Below, one piece after another: positions 8,669 through 17,291 of a stretch of DNA of 64,000 bases. This stretch comes from Flavobacteriales bacterium. GTDB taxonomy: Bacteria; Bacteroidota; Bacteroidia; UBA10329. Below the pieces are notes generated by a model. It did no database searches and was not told where the DNA came from. It saw only the letters and a program-made list of their open reading frames with translations. Every line of letters starts with the position of its first letter. The first letter of the stretch is position 1. Position numbers and translations under genes: made by a program. The stretch is taken from positions 1-64,000 of the forward strand of contig JACJZQ010000015.1 of the NCBI GenBank assembly GCA_020635495.1. Direction: 5' to 3'.

Positions 8669-10123
8669 GTGCCATCCACACTATCAACCCCTATAAAACC
8701 GGCTTCTGGAATTCTTAGTTGGATTCAGGATGCATGGGCTTCCGTCTCCAGCCTAGGAGTCGGAGCTGATGATACGTCCTACTTTTCTAGAAAGGTTGTC
8801 CTTACAAATCAGGTTGCGGTCATCATCTTTATTGTTGGCCTAATCCAAACCGGAGGATTTCTGGCCATTGGTTCGCCACAGGCCACCATCAACTGGTTCC
8901 TACTTCTTCTTGTGGTTGTTTGGAGTGTTCCCTTCTTGAATTTTCTCGAAAATCGGGTTGCTTCCAGATACGTTTTGAGTCTGGCCCTTCCTCTCTTTTC
9001 GGTGATCTTTGTTGGACATATCAGGGCATTACATCCAGAATCAGTGCACGATGCAAGCTTTTACGTGCCACGCTACTTTCAGATCGCATTGAGTTTCATT
9101 CCCGTCATCCTGTTCGGATTCGAAGAGAAGAAACACCTGTTCATCTCATTTACCTTGAACGTATTGGTGTTGCTTTTTTACAACGAGATAATGGGGCTGA
9201 TGGGCGCAGGTCTTGGAGTTGCCGAACCCATGATCAAAGATCCATTCTTTGTGAGTGTATCCTCCGTTTTTGGATTAGCCGTAGTTAGCACAGGATACTT
9301 CTTCCTCAACAAGATGAACAGCGAGTATGAAGTTCAGATTGAGGGACTTTTGGAAAAGACCGAACAGCAGAACCGAAGCATGCAAGACGCAATCAACTAT
9401 GCCAAGAACATTCAGCAGGTTGTTTTGCCCAAAGACAACGTACTTGCAAAGCTGGAAGACCGCCTCTTTGTGATGTACAAACCACTGCACACGGTTTCAG
9501 GAGATTTCTACATGGTAGAAGAGTCAAATGATCACATCGTGTTTGCTGTAATTGACTGTACCGGTCATGGCGTTCCAGGGGCTTTCATGAGCATTCTGGC
9601 CAGTTCCGCTCTACAGCGTTCCATTGACCTCGTAGGTTTTGACAGACCAGAAGTGATTCTGAACAACGCCAACCGACTGTTCCATGAAGACCTGAGCCGA
9701 AGCGGAAACCCTGAGATACAAGACGGTATGGACATGGTTCTCTGCTCATTCGACAAGAACAAAAATGTACTCCATGCAGCTGGAGCGAATTTGATGATCC
9801 ATGTGGTGGATGGAGGAAGCATTGCCGAATACCGCACAGACAAAGGAGGCATAAGCATCGGAAAACCTGAAAGAACATTCAAACCGCTTTCCATTCCTCT
9901 AAACTCAGGTGCGCAGGTTTACATCAGTTCAGATGGTTACTACGATCAGTTCGGTGGCGAACGTAACAAGCGTATCGGTAGAGCAAGATATCGGCAACTA
10001 TTGGAAGAAACAGCCAAGCTTCCGGTTAAGGAACAGCATGAAAAGTTAGTGGCGTTTTTCGATGATTGGAAAGGAGACCAATTTCAGATCGATGATGTTT
10101 GCGTTATCGGTTTTCGCTGTTGA
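8669..10123 (+). CDS. Membrane-bound SpoIIE-type PP2C protein phosphatase
   Basis: The 484-residue product has about six hydrophobic segments between residues 45 and 215. A coiled-coil linker follows (about 215-250), then a SpoIIE/PP2C domain with the metal-binding blocks V-S-G-D-F-Y, V-I-D-C-T-G-H-G-V-P-G-A-F-M-S and a late I-D-D-V-C. Q-x-A-I-x-Y-A-x-x-I-Q before the catalytic domain is typical of Bacteroidota members. It probably dephosphorylates a serine/threonine target such as an anti-sigma antagonist, responding to a membrane signal; no partner gene is adjacent. Translation seems to start at GTG 8669, since no in-frame ATG precedes the first membrane segment. It is divergent from the U32 operon. 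Confidence 0.88.
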   Translation: MPSTLSTPIKPASGILSWIQDAWASVSSLGVGADDTSYFSRKVVLTNQVAVIIFIVGLIQTGGFLAIGSPQATINWFLLLLVVVWSVPFLNFLENRVASRYVLSLALPLFSVIFVGHIRALHPESVHDASFYVPRYFQIALSFIPVILFGFEEKKHLFISFTLNVLVLLFYNEIMGLMGAGLGVAEPMIKDPFFVSVSSVFGLAVVSTGYFFLNKMNSEYEVQIEGLLEKTEQQNRSMQDAINYAKNIQQVVLPKDNVLAKLEDRLFVMYKPLHTVSGDFYMVEESNDHIVFAVIDCTGHGVPGAFMSILASSALQRSIDLVGFDRPEVILNNANRLFHEDLSRSGNPEIQDGMDMVLCSFDKNKNVLHAAGANLMIHVVDGGSIAEYRTDKGGISIGKPERTFKPLSIPLNSGAQVYISSDGYYDQFGGERNKRIGRARYRQLLEETAKLPVKEQHEKLVAFFDDWKGDQFQIDDVCVIGFRC

Positions 10124-10153
10124 GGATTTCTAAGAATTCCCTTTCTTAATGCC

Positions 10154-10687
10154 ATGAACCGATCATTCATCCTCTTGGTTGTTTGGTTCTTCGTTTCTTG
10201 CGAGCAGAAGCAATCGACAGAAGAAAATCAGACGGATAAATCAGCACCAATGGCAGACAATGACACACTTGGCCGCGTAACAGGTATTGGCGGCATCTTT
10301 TTTAAAAGTAAAGACCCTAAGGCCCAACGAGAATGGTACCAGCAGAATCTAGGTCTGGTAACCAATGAATATGGTTCATTATTCGAATTCCGCGAAGGAG
10401 CAAACCCAGAGCAGAAAGGCTACCTGCAGTGGAGTCCGTTCGATGAGAAAACGAATTACTTTGCGCCTTCAGAACGTGAGTTCATGATCAATTATCGCGT
10501 AAAGAATATGGAGGCCTTGTTAAAGCAACTTGAAGCCGCTGGAGTAACCATCTGCGATAGCATTGAGGAATATGAGTACGGTAAATTCGTGCACATTATG
10601 GATCCTGAAGGCAATAAGATCGAGTTGTGGGAACCGGTAGATGAAAGTTTTACCAAAGCGCATCCAGAAGGATCAACAACCAAGTAA
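10154..10687 (+). CDS. VOC-superfamily (glyoxalase/bleomycin-resistance fold) lipoprotein
   Basis: The 177-residue product begins with a lipoprotein signal (hydrophobic stretch ending F-V-S-C at residue 16), then an acidic linker and one VOC domain. The domain shows G-I-G-G-I-F-F-K-S-K-D-P-x-x-x-x-x-W-Y near its start, and F-V-H-I-M-D-P-E-G-N-K-I-E-L-W-E-P at its end, including the usual terminal metal-ligand Glu. VOC proteins are metal-dependent lyases, dioxygenases or binding proteins; membrane anchoring is unusual for them. It lies 26 bases before the CrtI-type gene and may share its transcript, but a role in that pathway is not shown. Confidence 0.8.
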   Translation: MNRSFILLVVWFFVSCEQKQSTEENQTDKSAPMADNDTLGRVTGIGGIFFKSKDPKAQREWYQQNLGLVTNEYGSLFEFREGANPEQKGYLQWSPFDEKTNYFAPSEREFMINYRVKNMEALLKQLEAAGVTICDSIEEYEYGKFVHIMDPEGNKIELWEPVDESFTKAHPEGSTTK

Positions 10688-10713
10688 TTCCTTAGGGAGA
10701 ACCACTTGTTTCA

Positions 10714-12210
10714 ATGAAAAAGCCTAAGAACGTTGCTATGATCGGTGCCGGAATTGCCGGCATTGCAGCGGCTCTTCGTCTGCGAAAACAAGGCCTTGAA
10801 GTCACCGTTTTTGAAGCGAATGAAAAGCTTGGCGGCAAGATGGCAGAGGTTATTGGAAACGGTTTCCGTTTTGACCGTGGACCAACCGTTCTAACCAAAC
10901 CAGAATACGTAGAGGAACTCTTCAGTCTGTTCGGAAAATCAGCCTCAGACTATTGGAAGCACAAACCCGTTGACCCTATTTTCAAGTACTTTTTTGAAGA
11001 TGGAACGGTCATCAACTCTTCTCGAAACCGAGAACAGTTTGCGGATGAGATCGCTGAGAAAACCGCAGACTCGAAAGAGTCAATTTTCAAGTTCTTGGAT
11101 GATGTGGAAAAGACGCATCATCTTACCGATGAAGTATTTCTGCAACGCTCACTGCATCAGTTCAAAAACTACTTGGATTGGCCAACGGCAAGAGGCATTC
11201 TCAACTTCGGAAAAGTGGATGTGTTCCGCTCGATGAACACCGCTAACCAGAAGCGATTCAAAGACCAGAAGGTCATCGACATTTTTAATCGTTACGCCAG
11301 TTACAATGGTTCCAATCCGTATTGGGCTCCAGCTACGCTGAACGTCATTGCTCATTACGAGATCACACTGGGAACCTACTTCTCTGAAGGGGGCATTTAC
11401 ACCATCATTGATGCGTTGAAAAAGCTGGCCATTGAACAGGGAATTACGTTCAGATCAAACACACCTGTTAAGGAAATCATCTACAGTGGGAATACCGTAA
11501 CGGGTGTTAGAACTGATTCAGGACAGGAACCATTCGATGTGGTCGTCAGCAACATTGATGTGTACAACACCTACAAGCAACTCCTGCCTGAATTCAAAGC
11601 TCCTAAGCGCTTCTTGGAACAGCCGCGTTCAAGCTCTGTGATTGTGTTCTACTGGGGAATTCAACGCGAGTTTCCAGAACTCGGATTGCACAATATGTTC
11701 TTAACAGATGATGCAAAAGCAGAATACCAGCATCTTTTCGAGTTGAACAAACCTTACCACGACCCGACCATCCATATGACCATTAGTAGCAAAATGAATG
11801 CTTCTGATGCGCCAGCAGGTTGTGAAAACTGGGCCGCATTAATATCGGTACCTCACGATTCAGGACAGGATTGGGATGAGTGGATTGCTGAAGCGCGTAA
11901 GAACGTGCTGGCGAAGTTGAGTCGCATTTTGAATACGGATGTTGAGAAACTGATCGTGTTTGAGGACATCCTTGACCCTCGAAAAGTGAATGTAGAAACC
12001 AACGCTGCATTCGGAGCTGTATTCGGAAATGCATCTAACAGCATGTTTAGCGCATTTCTTCGTCATCCGAACTTCTCTCCCAAAATTGAGAACCTGTTCT
12101 TCTGTGGTGGAACCGCGCATCCAGGACCAGGAATTCCGCTCTGCTTGCTCTCAGCAAAAATTGCCAGCGAACTCATCGCTGAAAAATTTGTTTCTAGACA
12201 ATCAAAATGA
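10714..12210 (+). CDS. CrtI-type FAD-dependent desaturase (phytoene desaturase family)
   Basis: The 498-residue product opens with a dinucleotide-binding fold (G-A-G-I-A-G at residues 11-16), then G-G-K-M-A-E-V and F-D-R-G-P-T-V-L. It ends with the family signature F-C-G-G-T-A-H-P-G-P-G-I-P-L-C-L-L-S-A-K. These are hallmarks of phytoene desaturase and the related CrtD/CrtO carotenoid oxidoreductases. The H-P-G-P-G-x-P-L form of the last motif is common in CrtD-like members. No phytoene synthase or cyclase lies in the window, so the substrate may be a carotenoid made elsewhere or an unusual polyene. The gene overlaps the next by four bases (ATGA) and heads the five-gene run. Confidence 0.85.
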   Translation: MKKPKNVAMIGAGIAGIAAALRLRKQGLEVTVFEANEKLGGKMAEVIGNGFRFDRGPTVLTKPEYVEELFSLFGKSASDYWKHKPVDPIFKYFFEDGTVINSSRNREQFADEIAEKTADSKESIFKFLDDVEKTHHLTDEVFLQRSLHQFKNYLDWPTARGILNFGKVDVFRSMNTANQKRFKDQKVIDIFNRYASYNGSNPYWAPATLNVIAHYEITLGTYFSEGGIYTIIDALKKLAIEQGITFRSNTPVKEIIYSGNTVTGVRTDSGQEPFDVVVSNIDVYNTYKQLLPEFKAPKRFLEQPRSSSVIVFYWGIQREFPELGLHNMFLTDDAKAEYQHLFELNKPYHDPTIHMTISSKMNASDAPAGCENWAALISVPHDSGQDWDEWIAEARKNVLAKLSRILNTDVEKLIVFEDILDPRKVNVETNAAFGAVFGNASNSMFSAFLRHPNFSPKIENLFFCGGTAHPGPGIPLCLLSAKIASELIAEKFVSRQSK

Positions 12211-13931
12211 ACGCAACATCCAATTATCAGGTGGTTATATGTGGTGGCGGATTGGCTGGCCTCACGCTCGCTTTGCAGTTGAGAAAGGGTCATCCAGAGA
12301 TCAACATAACGGTCATTGAAAAAACCGTGAGACCGCTGGACGAAGCTGCTCACAAGGTTGGAGAATCAACGGTAGAGATCGGGGCGCACTATCTCAGTTC
12401 TGTACTGGGCTTAAAGAAATACTTGGAAGAGAAGCAACTTCCGAAACTCGGCCTCCGCTATTTCTATGGCGATACAACCAAGCCGTTTGAAACACGGCCA
12501 GAACTCGGTCCAAGTATGTTCTCTCCTGTTCCAACATATCAGTTGGATAGAGGAATTCTTGAAAACGACCTGCGTGAAATGGTCGTGAACGCAGGGGTTG
12601 AACTGCTGGAAGGAGTTTCGTTGAAAGACATTTCAATAGAAGATGGAGGGGAATTGAATACCGTGACTTATGTTCAAAACGAAGAAGAAAAATCCATCCG
12701 AGCCAATTGGGTTGTGGATGCCATGGGCCGAAGACGGTACCTGCAAACGAAACTCGGATTGAAGAAGGAAAGTCCACATTCGGCAAGTTCGGTTTGGTTC
12801 AGGATGGAAGGGAAAGTGACGGTTGATGACCTGGTGTCAAAATCTAACACAAACTGGCACGATCGGAATATCGAAGACCGCTTCTACTCCACTAACCATT
12901 TGATGGGTTTGGGGTATTGGGTTTGGCTCATTCCGCTTTCGTCTGGCAACACAAGCATTGGCATCGTAACGCAGAATGACCTACACGATTTTGCAGCTTA
13001 TTCGCGGAACTATGAGACAAGTTTTGAGTGGCTAGAAAATCACGAGCCACATCTAGCCAATCACCTCAAAGGCAAAGAACCACTCGACTTCCGAAAGATC
13101 AAGAATTACAGCTATGGCTCGGAGCAATTGTTCTCAGAAAATGGCTGGTCGTGCGTTGGCGAGGCGGGAATTTTCTCCGACCCGTTCTACAGTCCGGGTT
13201 CTGATATGATTGCGATAACGAACACGTTTACGAGCAATCTGATACGCGAAGACATCAACGGAAAGTTGAGTTCTGAAAAGGTTGATCAATTGAATGATTT
13301 CATTCTCGAAAACATGTTTCCAGATCAGCTGAATTATTACGTGGAAGGCTATCACACGTTTGGGAACACGCAGATTGCGGCTTCCAAATTTCTGTGGGAC
13401 ACCCTGTACTACTGGCGCATTTACGCACACGCCTTTATAACGGGCGTTTATGCGGATTTTGAAAAGTTGAAAACCTTCGAGAAGCATGTAAAGCAATTTG
13501 CTGAGTTGAATCGTGGCATGCAAAAACGTTTCAAGGAGTTGGCAGATTCAACTCCTAGCCAAGATCATTTTGAACACATCGATCTGGCCAGAAAGGAAAT
13601 GTTCATAGAAAGCGCCATTTCGCTGCTGACCAAACCATCTGACGCCAACTACGAAACGCATCTTCAAAAACAGTTTCAGTTCCTATCAGAATTACAGAAA
13701 TCACTGGAAGCTGAACTCAAAAACTCCAAAACAGAACGGACTCCGTTTGCTGATTTCTTTGGTCAATTAAGTGGTAAAGCCAAGTTGCAGAACAGGTATA
13801 ATCGGTTGGTTTCGAGAATTGGAAATGGCACTTTTCTCTACGCAGTAAGAGATGTTTATGTTGATGCAATTGTTCGCGGTAAGCAACGTGTTCATCTCAG
13901 CGGCATGCTCCGATTTCTATTCCCTGACTGA
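12207..13931 (+). CDS. Flavin-dependent halogenase-like oxidoreductase
   Basis: The 574-residue product has an FAD site G-G-G-L-A-G (13-18), then K-V-G-E-S-T-V (50-56) as in flavin halogenases and related monooxygenases. It also has W-V-W-L-I-P at 238-243, matching the W-x-W-x-I-P motif used to recognise tryptophan-halogenase-type enzymes, and G-E-A-G-x-F-S-D-P-x-x-S-P-G-S-D for the second FAD motif. Lys80 in P-K-L-G-L-R-Y-F is a plausible counterpart of the catalytic lysine of known halogenases, but I could not align it rigorously. About 200 C-terminal residues are helical and extend beyond the core. It could halogenate, or only oxidise, an ACP-bound substrate. It is coupled to the CrtI-type gene. 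Confidence 0.75.
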   Translation: MNATSNYQVVICGGGLAGLTLALQLRKGHPEINITVIEKTVRPLDEAAHKVGESTVEIGAHYLSSVLGLKKYLEEKQLPKLGLRYFYGDTTKPFETRPELGPSMFSPVPTYQLDRGILENDLREMVVNAGVELLEGVSLKDISIEDGGELNTVTYVQNEEEKSIRANWVVDAMGRRRYLQTKLGLKKESPHSASSVWFRMEGKVTVDDLVSKSNTNWHDRNIEDRFYSTNHLMGLGYWVWLIPLSSGNTSIGIVTQNDLHDFAAYSRNYETSFEWLENHEPHLANHLKGKEPLDFRKIKNYSYGSEQLFSENGWSCVGEAGIFSDPFYSPGSDMIAITNTFTSNLIREDINGKLSSEKVDQLNDFILENMFPDQLNYYVEGYHTFGNTQIAASKFLWDTLYYWRIYAHAFITGVYADFEKLKTFEKHVKQFAELNRGMQKRFKELADSTPSQDHFEHIDLARKEMFIESAISLLTKPSDANYETHLQKQFQFLSELQKSLEAELKNSKTERTPFADFFGQLSGKAKLQNRYNRLVSRIGNGTFLYAVRDVYVDAIVRGKQRVHLSGMLRFLFPD

Positions 13932-13946
13932 TTGGCTGCGAACGGC

Positions 13947-13954
13947 TACATTTG
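13947..13954 (+). promoter_or_regulatory. Possible internal -7 promoter element before the ACP gene
   Basis: TACATTTG matches TAnnTTTG, nine bases before the ATG of the acyl carrier protein gene. No -33 partner at good spacing was seen. It argues for the ATG at 13964 rather than the in-frame TTG at 13952, and it may allow separate expression of the ACP half of the cluster. Confidence 0.3.
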
Positions 13955-13963
13955 CCGTTACCA

Positions 13964-14218
13964 ATGGCCGCATCGCATTCTGATATCATTGAGCATCTGA
14001 CCGCTTATCTCAAAAAGCGTTTCCTTGCCAGCGGTGTGGAAATCCTTTCAACCGACAAGTTCTCAGATATCGGTATCGATTCCATGACGGTTGTGGAATT
14101 GGTCATGTTCATTGAAGAAGAATTCGCAATCGCTATTCCAGCAGACCAACTTACTGGCGACAATCTGGCCACATTGGATGCTTTGGCAAGATGTGCTGTT
14201 CAGAATCAGACTGATTAA
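13964..14218 (+). CDS. Acyl carrier protein
   Basis: This 84-residue acidic helical protein has the phosphopantetheine site G-I-D-S-M at residues 37-41, with Ser40 as attachment point, followed by T-V-V-E-L and E-E-x-F as in ACP helix II. It differs from the fatty-acid AcpP pattern (D-S-L) and looks like a pathway-dedicated carrier. I chose ATG 13964, because an upstream in-frame TTG at 13952 overlaps a -7-like element. Its TAA overlaps the ATG of the next gene (TAATG), which strongly suggests that the next enzyme works on its cargo. No adenylation or ketosynthase gene is nearby to load it. Confidence 0.9.
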   Translation: MAASHSDIIEHLTAYLKKRFLASGVEILSTDKFSDIGIDSMTVVELVMFIEEEFAIAIPADQLTGDNLATLDALARCAVQNQTD

Positions 14219-15477
14219 TGGAACTGGGAAAGCTTTCAGGTTCCGATTACTTCCATTTGCTAATTGACCGAAAAATCAAACGGTTCGGTTTGGCAGGCAA
14301 CATTTCTCGGGTTCACTTAGAGCTTGATCCGAATTCAGATTTCAGTAAGATTTCTGAATTGCTGAGTCAAAACCCAAGTTTCAGAAAAGCAGCCGGTATT
14401 CAGTACAAATTGAATTGGCCATTTACACCAAAATGGATTGAAGCTGAAAATCGAGAGCCTCGCATCATCATCTCCGATTCTTTAACGGAAAATGCGTTCA
14501 AAACACAGATTCTGAACCGAAAAGTGGATAATGATAAAGGGTTGGTGTGCATTGACCTCTGTTCGTTGGAAAATGGCACCAAACACGCGGTCATTTCCAT
14601 GCATCACGCGCTGTTCGATCATCAGGGAATGATGAATTTCATTCAGGCATTGAACGGCAATTTTGATGGAGATGATTTCGCGCAATCAACATCTACAGGA
14701 TTTTGGAAATCGCTGATGAACTTCATTGGAATGACGATTTACATGCTCAGCAGAGGTAGTTCAAAGCTGGGTTCGCTTCTATCCACGAGTAAAAGCAATC
14801 ACGGAATTCCGAGATACGATTCTATTCGCCTTTCGGCTGAAGAATCAAAGGCAATCGAAAAGAATGCTTGGACGGCAGGCTCAAGAATTGGCACCAGTGC
14901 ATATCTGATTTCTTGCGTAGCGAGGTCTGTGAACAGCACACTCCAAAATCGAGGAGAAAACGCACCATACCTCTGGTTCTCCACCCCACACAAGCAACGG
15001 AAACTGGGAACCAAAGGACATCTGTTCTCCAATCAGCTTTCGTTTTTATTTTTCAAGTTGACGAACACAGAATTGAACTCAAATGCCACTTCAGTGGAAG
15101 CTATGAATCTTCAATTGCGCGCTCAGATCAAAGAACAGATTACCGAAAAGTATGCGGGACTGATGGATGCCTTGCGATACGTTCCGCTGTTCATTTACGA
15201 TCAGATGGTAAATCTTTCCGCAAAGGGCAAACTGGCCAGCTTTGGGTTTTCCGATCTGGGTACGGATCAATTGGAAATGGATTCTTTCTGCGGTCAGAAA
15301 GTGATCCGCGTTTTCCGCTACCCGCCTGTTCCAACACCGCCCGGATTCAACGTGGCTGTTGTCCGTTCAAACGAACAGTTTGAATTTGTTTTCGGTTATG
15401 TGGAGGAGGCAATTTCAGAATATGAAATGGAGCAATTCAAGATTGAATTCAAGAAACATTTGCTGAACAATGATTGA
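14218..15477 (+). CDS. Stand-alone condensation-domain-like acyltransferase
   Basis: The 419-residue product contains M-H-H-A-L-F-D-H-Q-G, with His129-His130-x3-Asp134 matching the H-H-x-x-x-D-x active-site motif. That motif is shared by NRPS condensation domains, PapA-type acyltransferases, WS/DGAT enzymes and chloramphenicol acetyltransferase. The position (about a third of the way in) and total length fit one condensation-like module with two lobes. A second-lobe F-S-x-P-x-x-x-R-x-L-like segment (W-F-S-T-P-H-K-Q-R-K-L) is also visible. The gene is translationally fused to the ACP gene, so it probably transfers the ACP-bound acyl group to an alcohol or amine. The acceptor is unknown. It overlaps the next gene by eight bases. 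Confidence 0.7.
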   Translation: MELGKLSGSDYFHLLIDRKIKRFGLAGNISRVHLELDPNSDFSKISELLSQNPSFRKAAGIQYKLNWPFTPKWIEAENREPRIIISDSLTENAFKTQILNRKVDNDKGLVCIDLCSLENGTKHAVISMHHALFDHQGMMNFIQALNGNFDGDDFAQSTSTGFWKSLMNFIGMTIYMLSRGSSKLGSLLSTSKSNHGIPRYDSIRLSAEESKAIEKNAWTAGSRIGTSAYLISCVARSVNSTLQNRGENAPYLWFSTPHKQRKLGTKGHLFSNQLSFLFFKLTNTELNSNATSVEAMNLQLRAQIKEQITEKYAGLMDALRYVPLFIYDQMVNLSAKGKLASFGFSDLGTDQLEMDSFCGQKVIRVFRYPPVPTPPGFNVAVVRSNEQFEFVFGYVEEAISEYEMEQFKIEFKKHLLNND

Positions 15478-16267
15478 AGAATTCATCGATTTCGGAAGTT
15501 GGCAGTCCATTGCGCTGTTTACGGCAATCAACTTTGGCGTGATCTTCTTCCGCTACGTGATGGTTTCGCTCATTTTCCATTTCGTGTTCAAGGTCATTCT
15601 GAAAAACCGCTACGAAAGCCGAAGAATCAGCGATAAACTGCGAAAACCAAAGCAGAGCCAAAAGGAAATCCTATGGTCTGCCATTACCTCTTTCATCTTT
15701 ACACTCTCCTTTGTTGGAATGGTTTGGCTTTACTTGAACGGAAAAACGGCCATTTATACAAACGTTTCGGAATACGGTTGGTGGTATTTACCAATCAGTT
15801 TGCTTATCGCAATGTTGATCCACGAAGCATATTATTACTTCCTGCACCGTTGGATGCACCGCCCCAAGATCTTCAAACTGTTCCATTACGTGCATCACGA
15901 TAGTGTGGTCACTTCACCTTGGACTTCTTTCTCCTTCCACCCTATCGAATCCATCCTGCAAGCACTCATTATTCCGTTCATCATCCTGTTTCTACCCATG
16001 CATTTCGGGGTCATTTTCTTCATGCTGATTCTCATGACGGTAACGGCCACCATCAACCATCTGCATATTGAGATCTACCCGAAAGGCTTCGCGAAAAACT
16101 GGTTCGGAAAGTGGTGGATAGGATCATCACACCACAGTTTGCACCATAGCAAATACCGTTTCAACTACGGGCTGTATTTCACGTTCATGGATAGTGTTTT
16201 CAAGACCGAAAGTCCTGAATACTTGCCGCTGTTTGAGGAGAAGACGACCAGTAAGACCACAGCCTAG
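15470..16267 (+). CDS. Fatty acid hydroxylase/sterol desaturase superfamily membrane enzyme
   Basis: The 265-residue protein has several membrane segments and the His clusters of membrane di-iron oxygenases: H-E-A-Y-Y-Y-F-L-H-R-W-M-H, then H-Y-V-H-H-D, then a late H-H-S-L-H-H. Such enzymes hydroxylate or desaturate lipids, sterols or carotenoids using O2. It starts eight bases inside the acyltransferase gene, so it belongs to the same unit and probably acts on the product of the upstream enzymes. A carotenoid hydroxylase role would agree with the CrtI-type gene, while a fatty-acyl role would agree with the ACP. The sequence alone does not decide. Confidence 0.85.
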   Translation: MIEEFIDFGSWQSIALFTAINFGVIFFRYVMVSLIFHFVFKVILKNRYESRRISDKLRKPKQSQKEILWSAITSFIFTLSFVGMVWLYLNGKTAIYTNVSEYGWWYLPISLLIAMLIHEAYYYFLHRWMHRPKIFKLFHYVHHDSVVTSPWTSFSFHPIESILQALIIPFIILFLPMHFGVIFFMLILMTVTATINHLHIEIYPKGFAKNWFGKWWIGSSHHSLHHSKYRFNYGLYFTFMDSVFKTESPEYLPLFEEKTTSKTTA

Positions 16268-16357
16268 CACTGTCAAAATCTTGTAAATCTCGAATGCCAT
16301 TTTGTAATGCTCAATGGAAACTGGCGGTGTTACTTTGATGCGTTCAAAATTGAAACC

Positions 16358-17281
16358 ATGAAATTTCCGTTCTATTTCGTCCTGATGCTTTCCATATCCA
16401 TTGCCGGCTGCAAGAAACCAGAGGATATTGACGAGCAAGACCCACCACTGGAACTGGAAACGCCTGATCTGACACATTTGCCGTTTGGTGGTGTGGCACC
16501 CACCAATATTCTTATTCGCAATCAGGGAAATCCCGAACCAGACCATCTATCTCTTTGGCTGTGTGGGCTACCTTCAAACGGAGCAGGAAATAGCGATGCA
16601 TCAGACTGGACAAACCCTGATGGCACGTGGGATTACGACCGAAAGCCGCAAGTACAGGGTAACGTTATGTGGGCCAGCGAATTCAACATAACGTTGGATG
16701 GCAACGGCAACCGCATCATTACGGGTAACGCATTGCCAAATCACCCAACAGGTGTGTTTCCCATAACACCGGGAAGTCCTGCTTATCAGTACGATGGCAA
16801 CCCGAATATAATTTCAGAACACGTGATCAACTACGTGCTACCCGCCATGCCGCAGATTGCAGCAGAGCCAAGTTGTGTACCATTTGGACCGTCTGGAATT
16901 TCCTTGAGTGGAAGCGCCATTTATCATGGGTCATCCACGTTGGGCAACGATGCCGCTGCGCACGAAATGCTTGATCGATTTGGAGGACACACCGATGGAA
17001 CCGAGCGTTATCATTACCATTTTCCATCAGAAGATCTACAAGACCACATTCATCCACATTCTTCAGGCCATTCGCCATTGATGGGTTATATGCTGGACGG
17101 TTTTGGAATTTATGGGCCTTATGGCGATGATGGACATTTGATTCATTCTGAAGACTTGGACGAATGCCATGGTCACCAGCATCCTGTGCTTTGGGATGGC
17201 GAAATGGTTGACATCTACCACTACCATTGGACCTACGATTTTCCTTACAACATCGGTTGTTTCAGAGGAACGCCACAATAA
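16358..17281 (+). CDS. YHYH-domain lipoprotein
   Basis: About 307 residues from ATG 16358. The lipoprotein signal ends S-I-A-G-C at residue 18, and an upstream in-frame ATG at 16307 would bury that signal, so I rejected it. The C-terminal half carries the name-giving motif Y-H-Y-H twice: once as R-Y-H-Y-H-F-P, and near the end as D-I-Y-H-Y-H-W. Between them are G-x-x-L-D-G-F-x-I-Y-G-P-Y-G and D-x-C-H-G-H. The family is common in marine bacteria, often in secreted multidomain proteins; its function is not established, though the His clusters suggest metal binding. It faces the sulfotransferase gene, with only ten bases between the stops. Confidence 0.85.
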   Translation: MKFPFYFVLMLSISIAGCKKPEDIDEQDPPLELETPDLTHLPFGGVAPTNILIRNQGNPEPDHLSLWLCGLPSNGAGNSDASDWTNPDGTWDYDRKPQVQGNVMWASEFNITLDGNGNRIITGNALPNHPTGVFPITPGSPAYQYDGNPNIISEHVINYVLPAMPQIAAEPSCVPFGPSGISLSGSAIYHGSSTLGNDAAAHEMLDRFGGHTDGTERYHYHFPSEDLQDHIHPHSSGHSPLMGYMLDGFGIYGPYGDDGHLIHSEDLDECHGHQHPVLWDGEMVDIYHYHWTYDFPYNIGCFRGTPQ

Positions 17282-17291
17282 GTTCAAATGC

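Noticed and set aside
10714..16267. Standard carotenoid gene cluster
   Set aside because: Phytoene synthase, cyclase and ketolase genes are missing, while an ACP and a condensation-like enzyme are present, so the CrtI-type gene alone does not justify that label.
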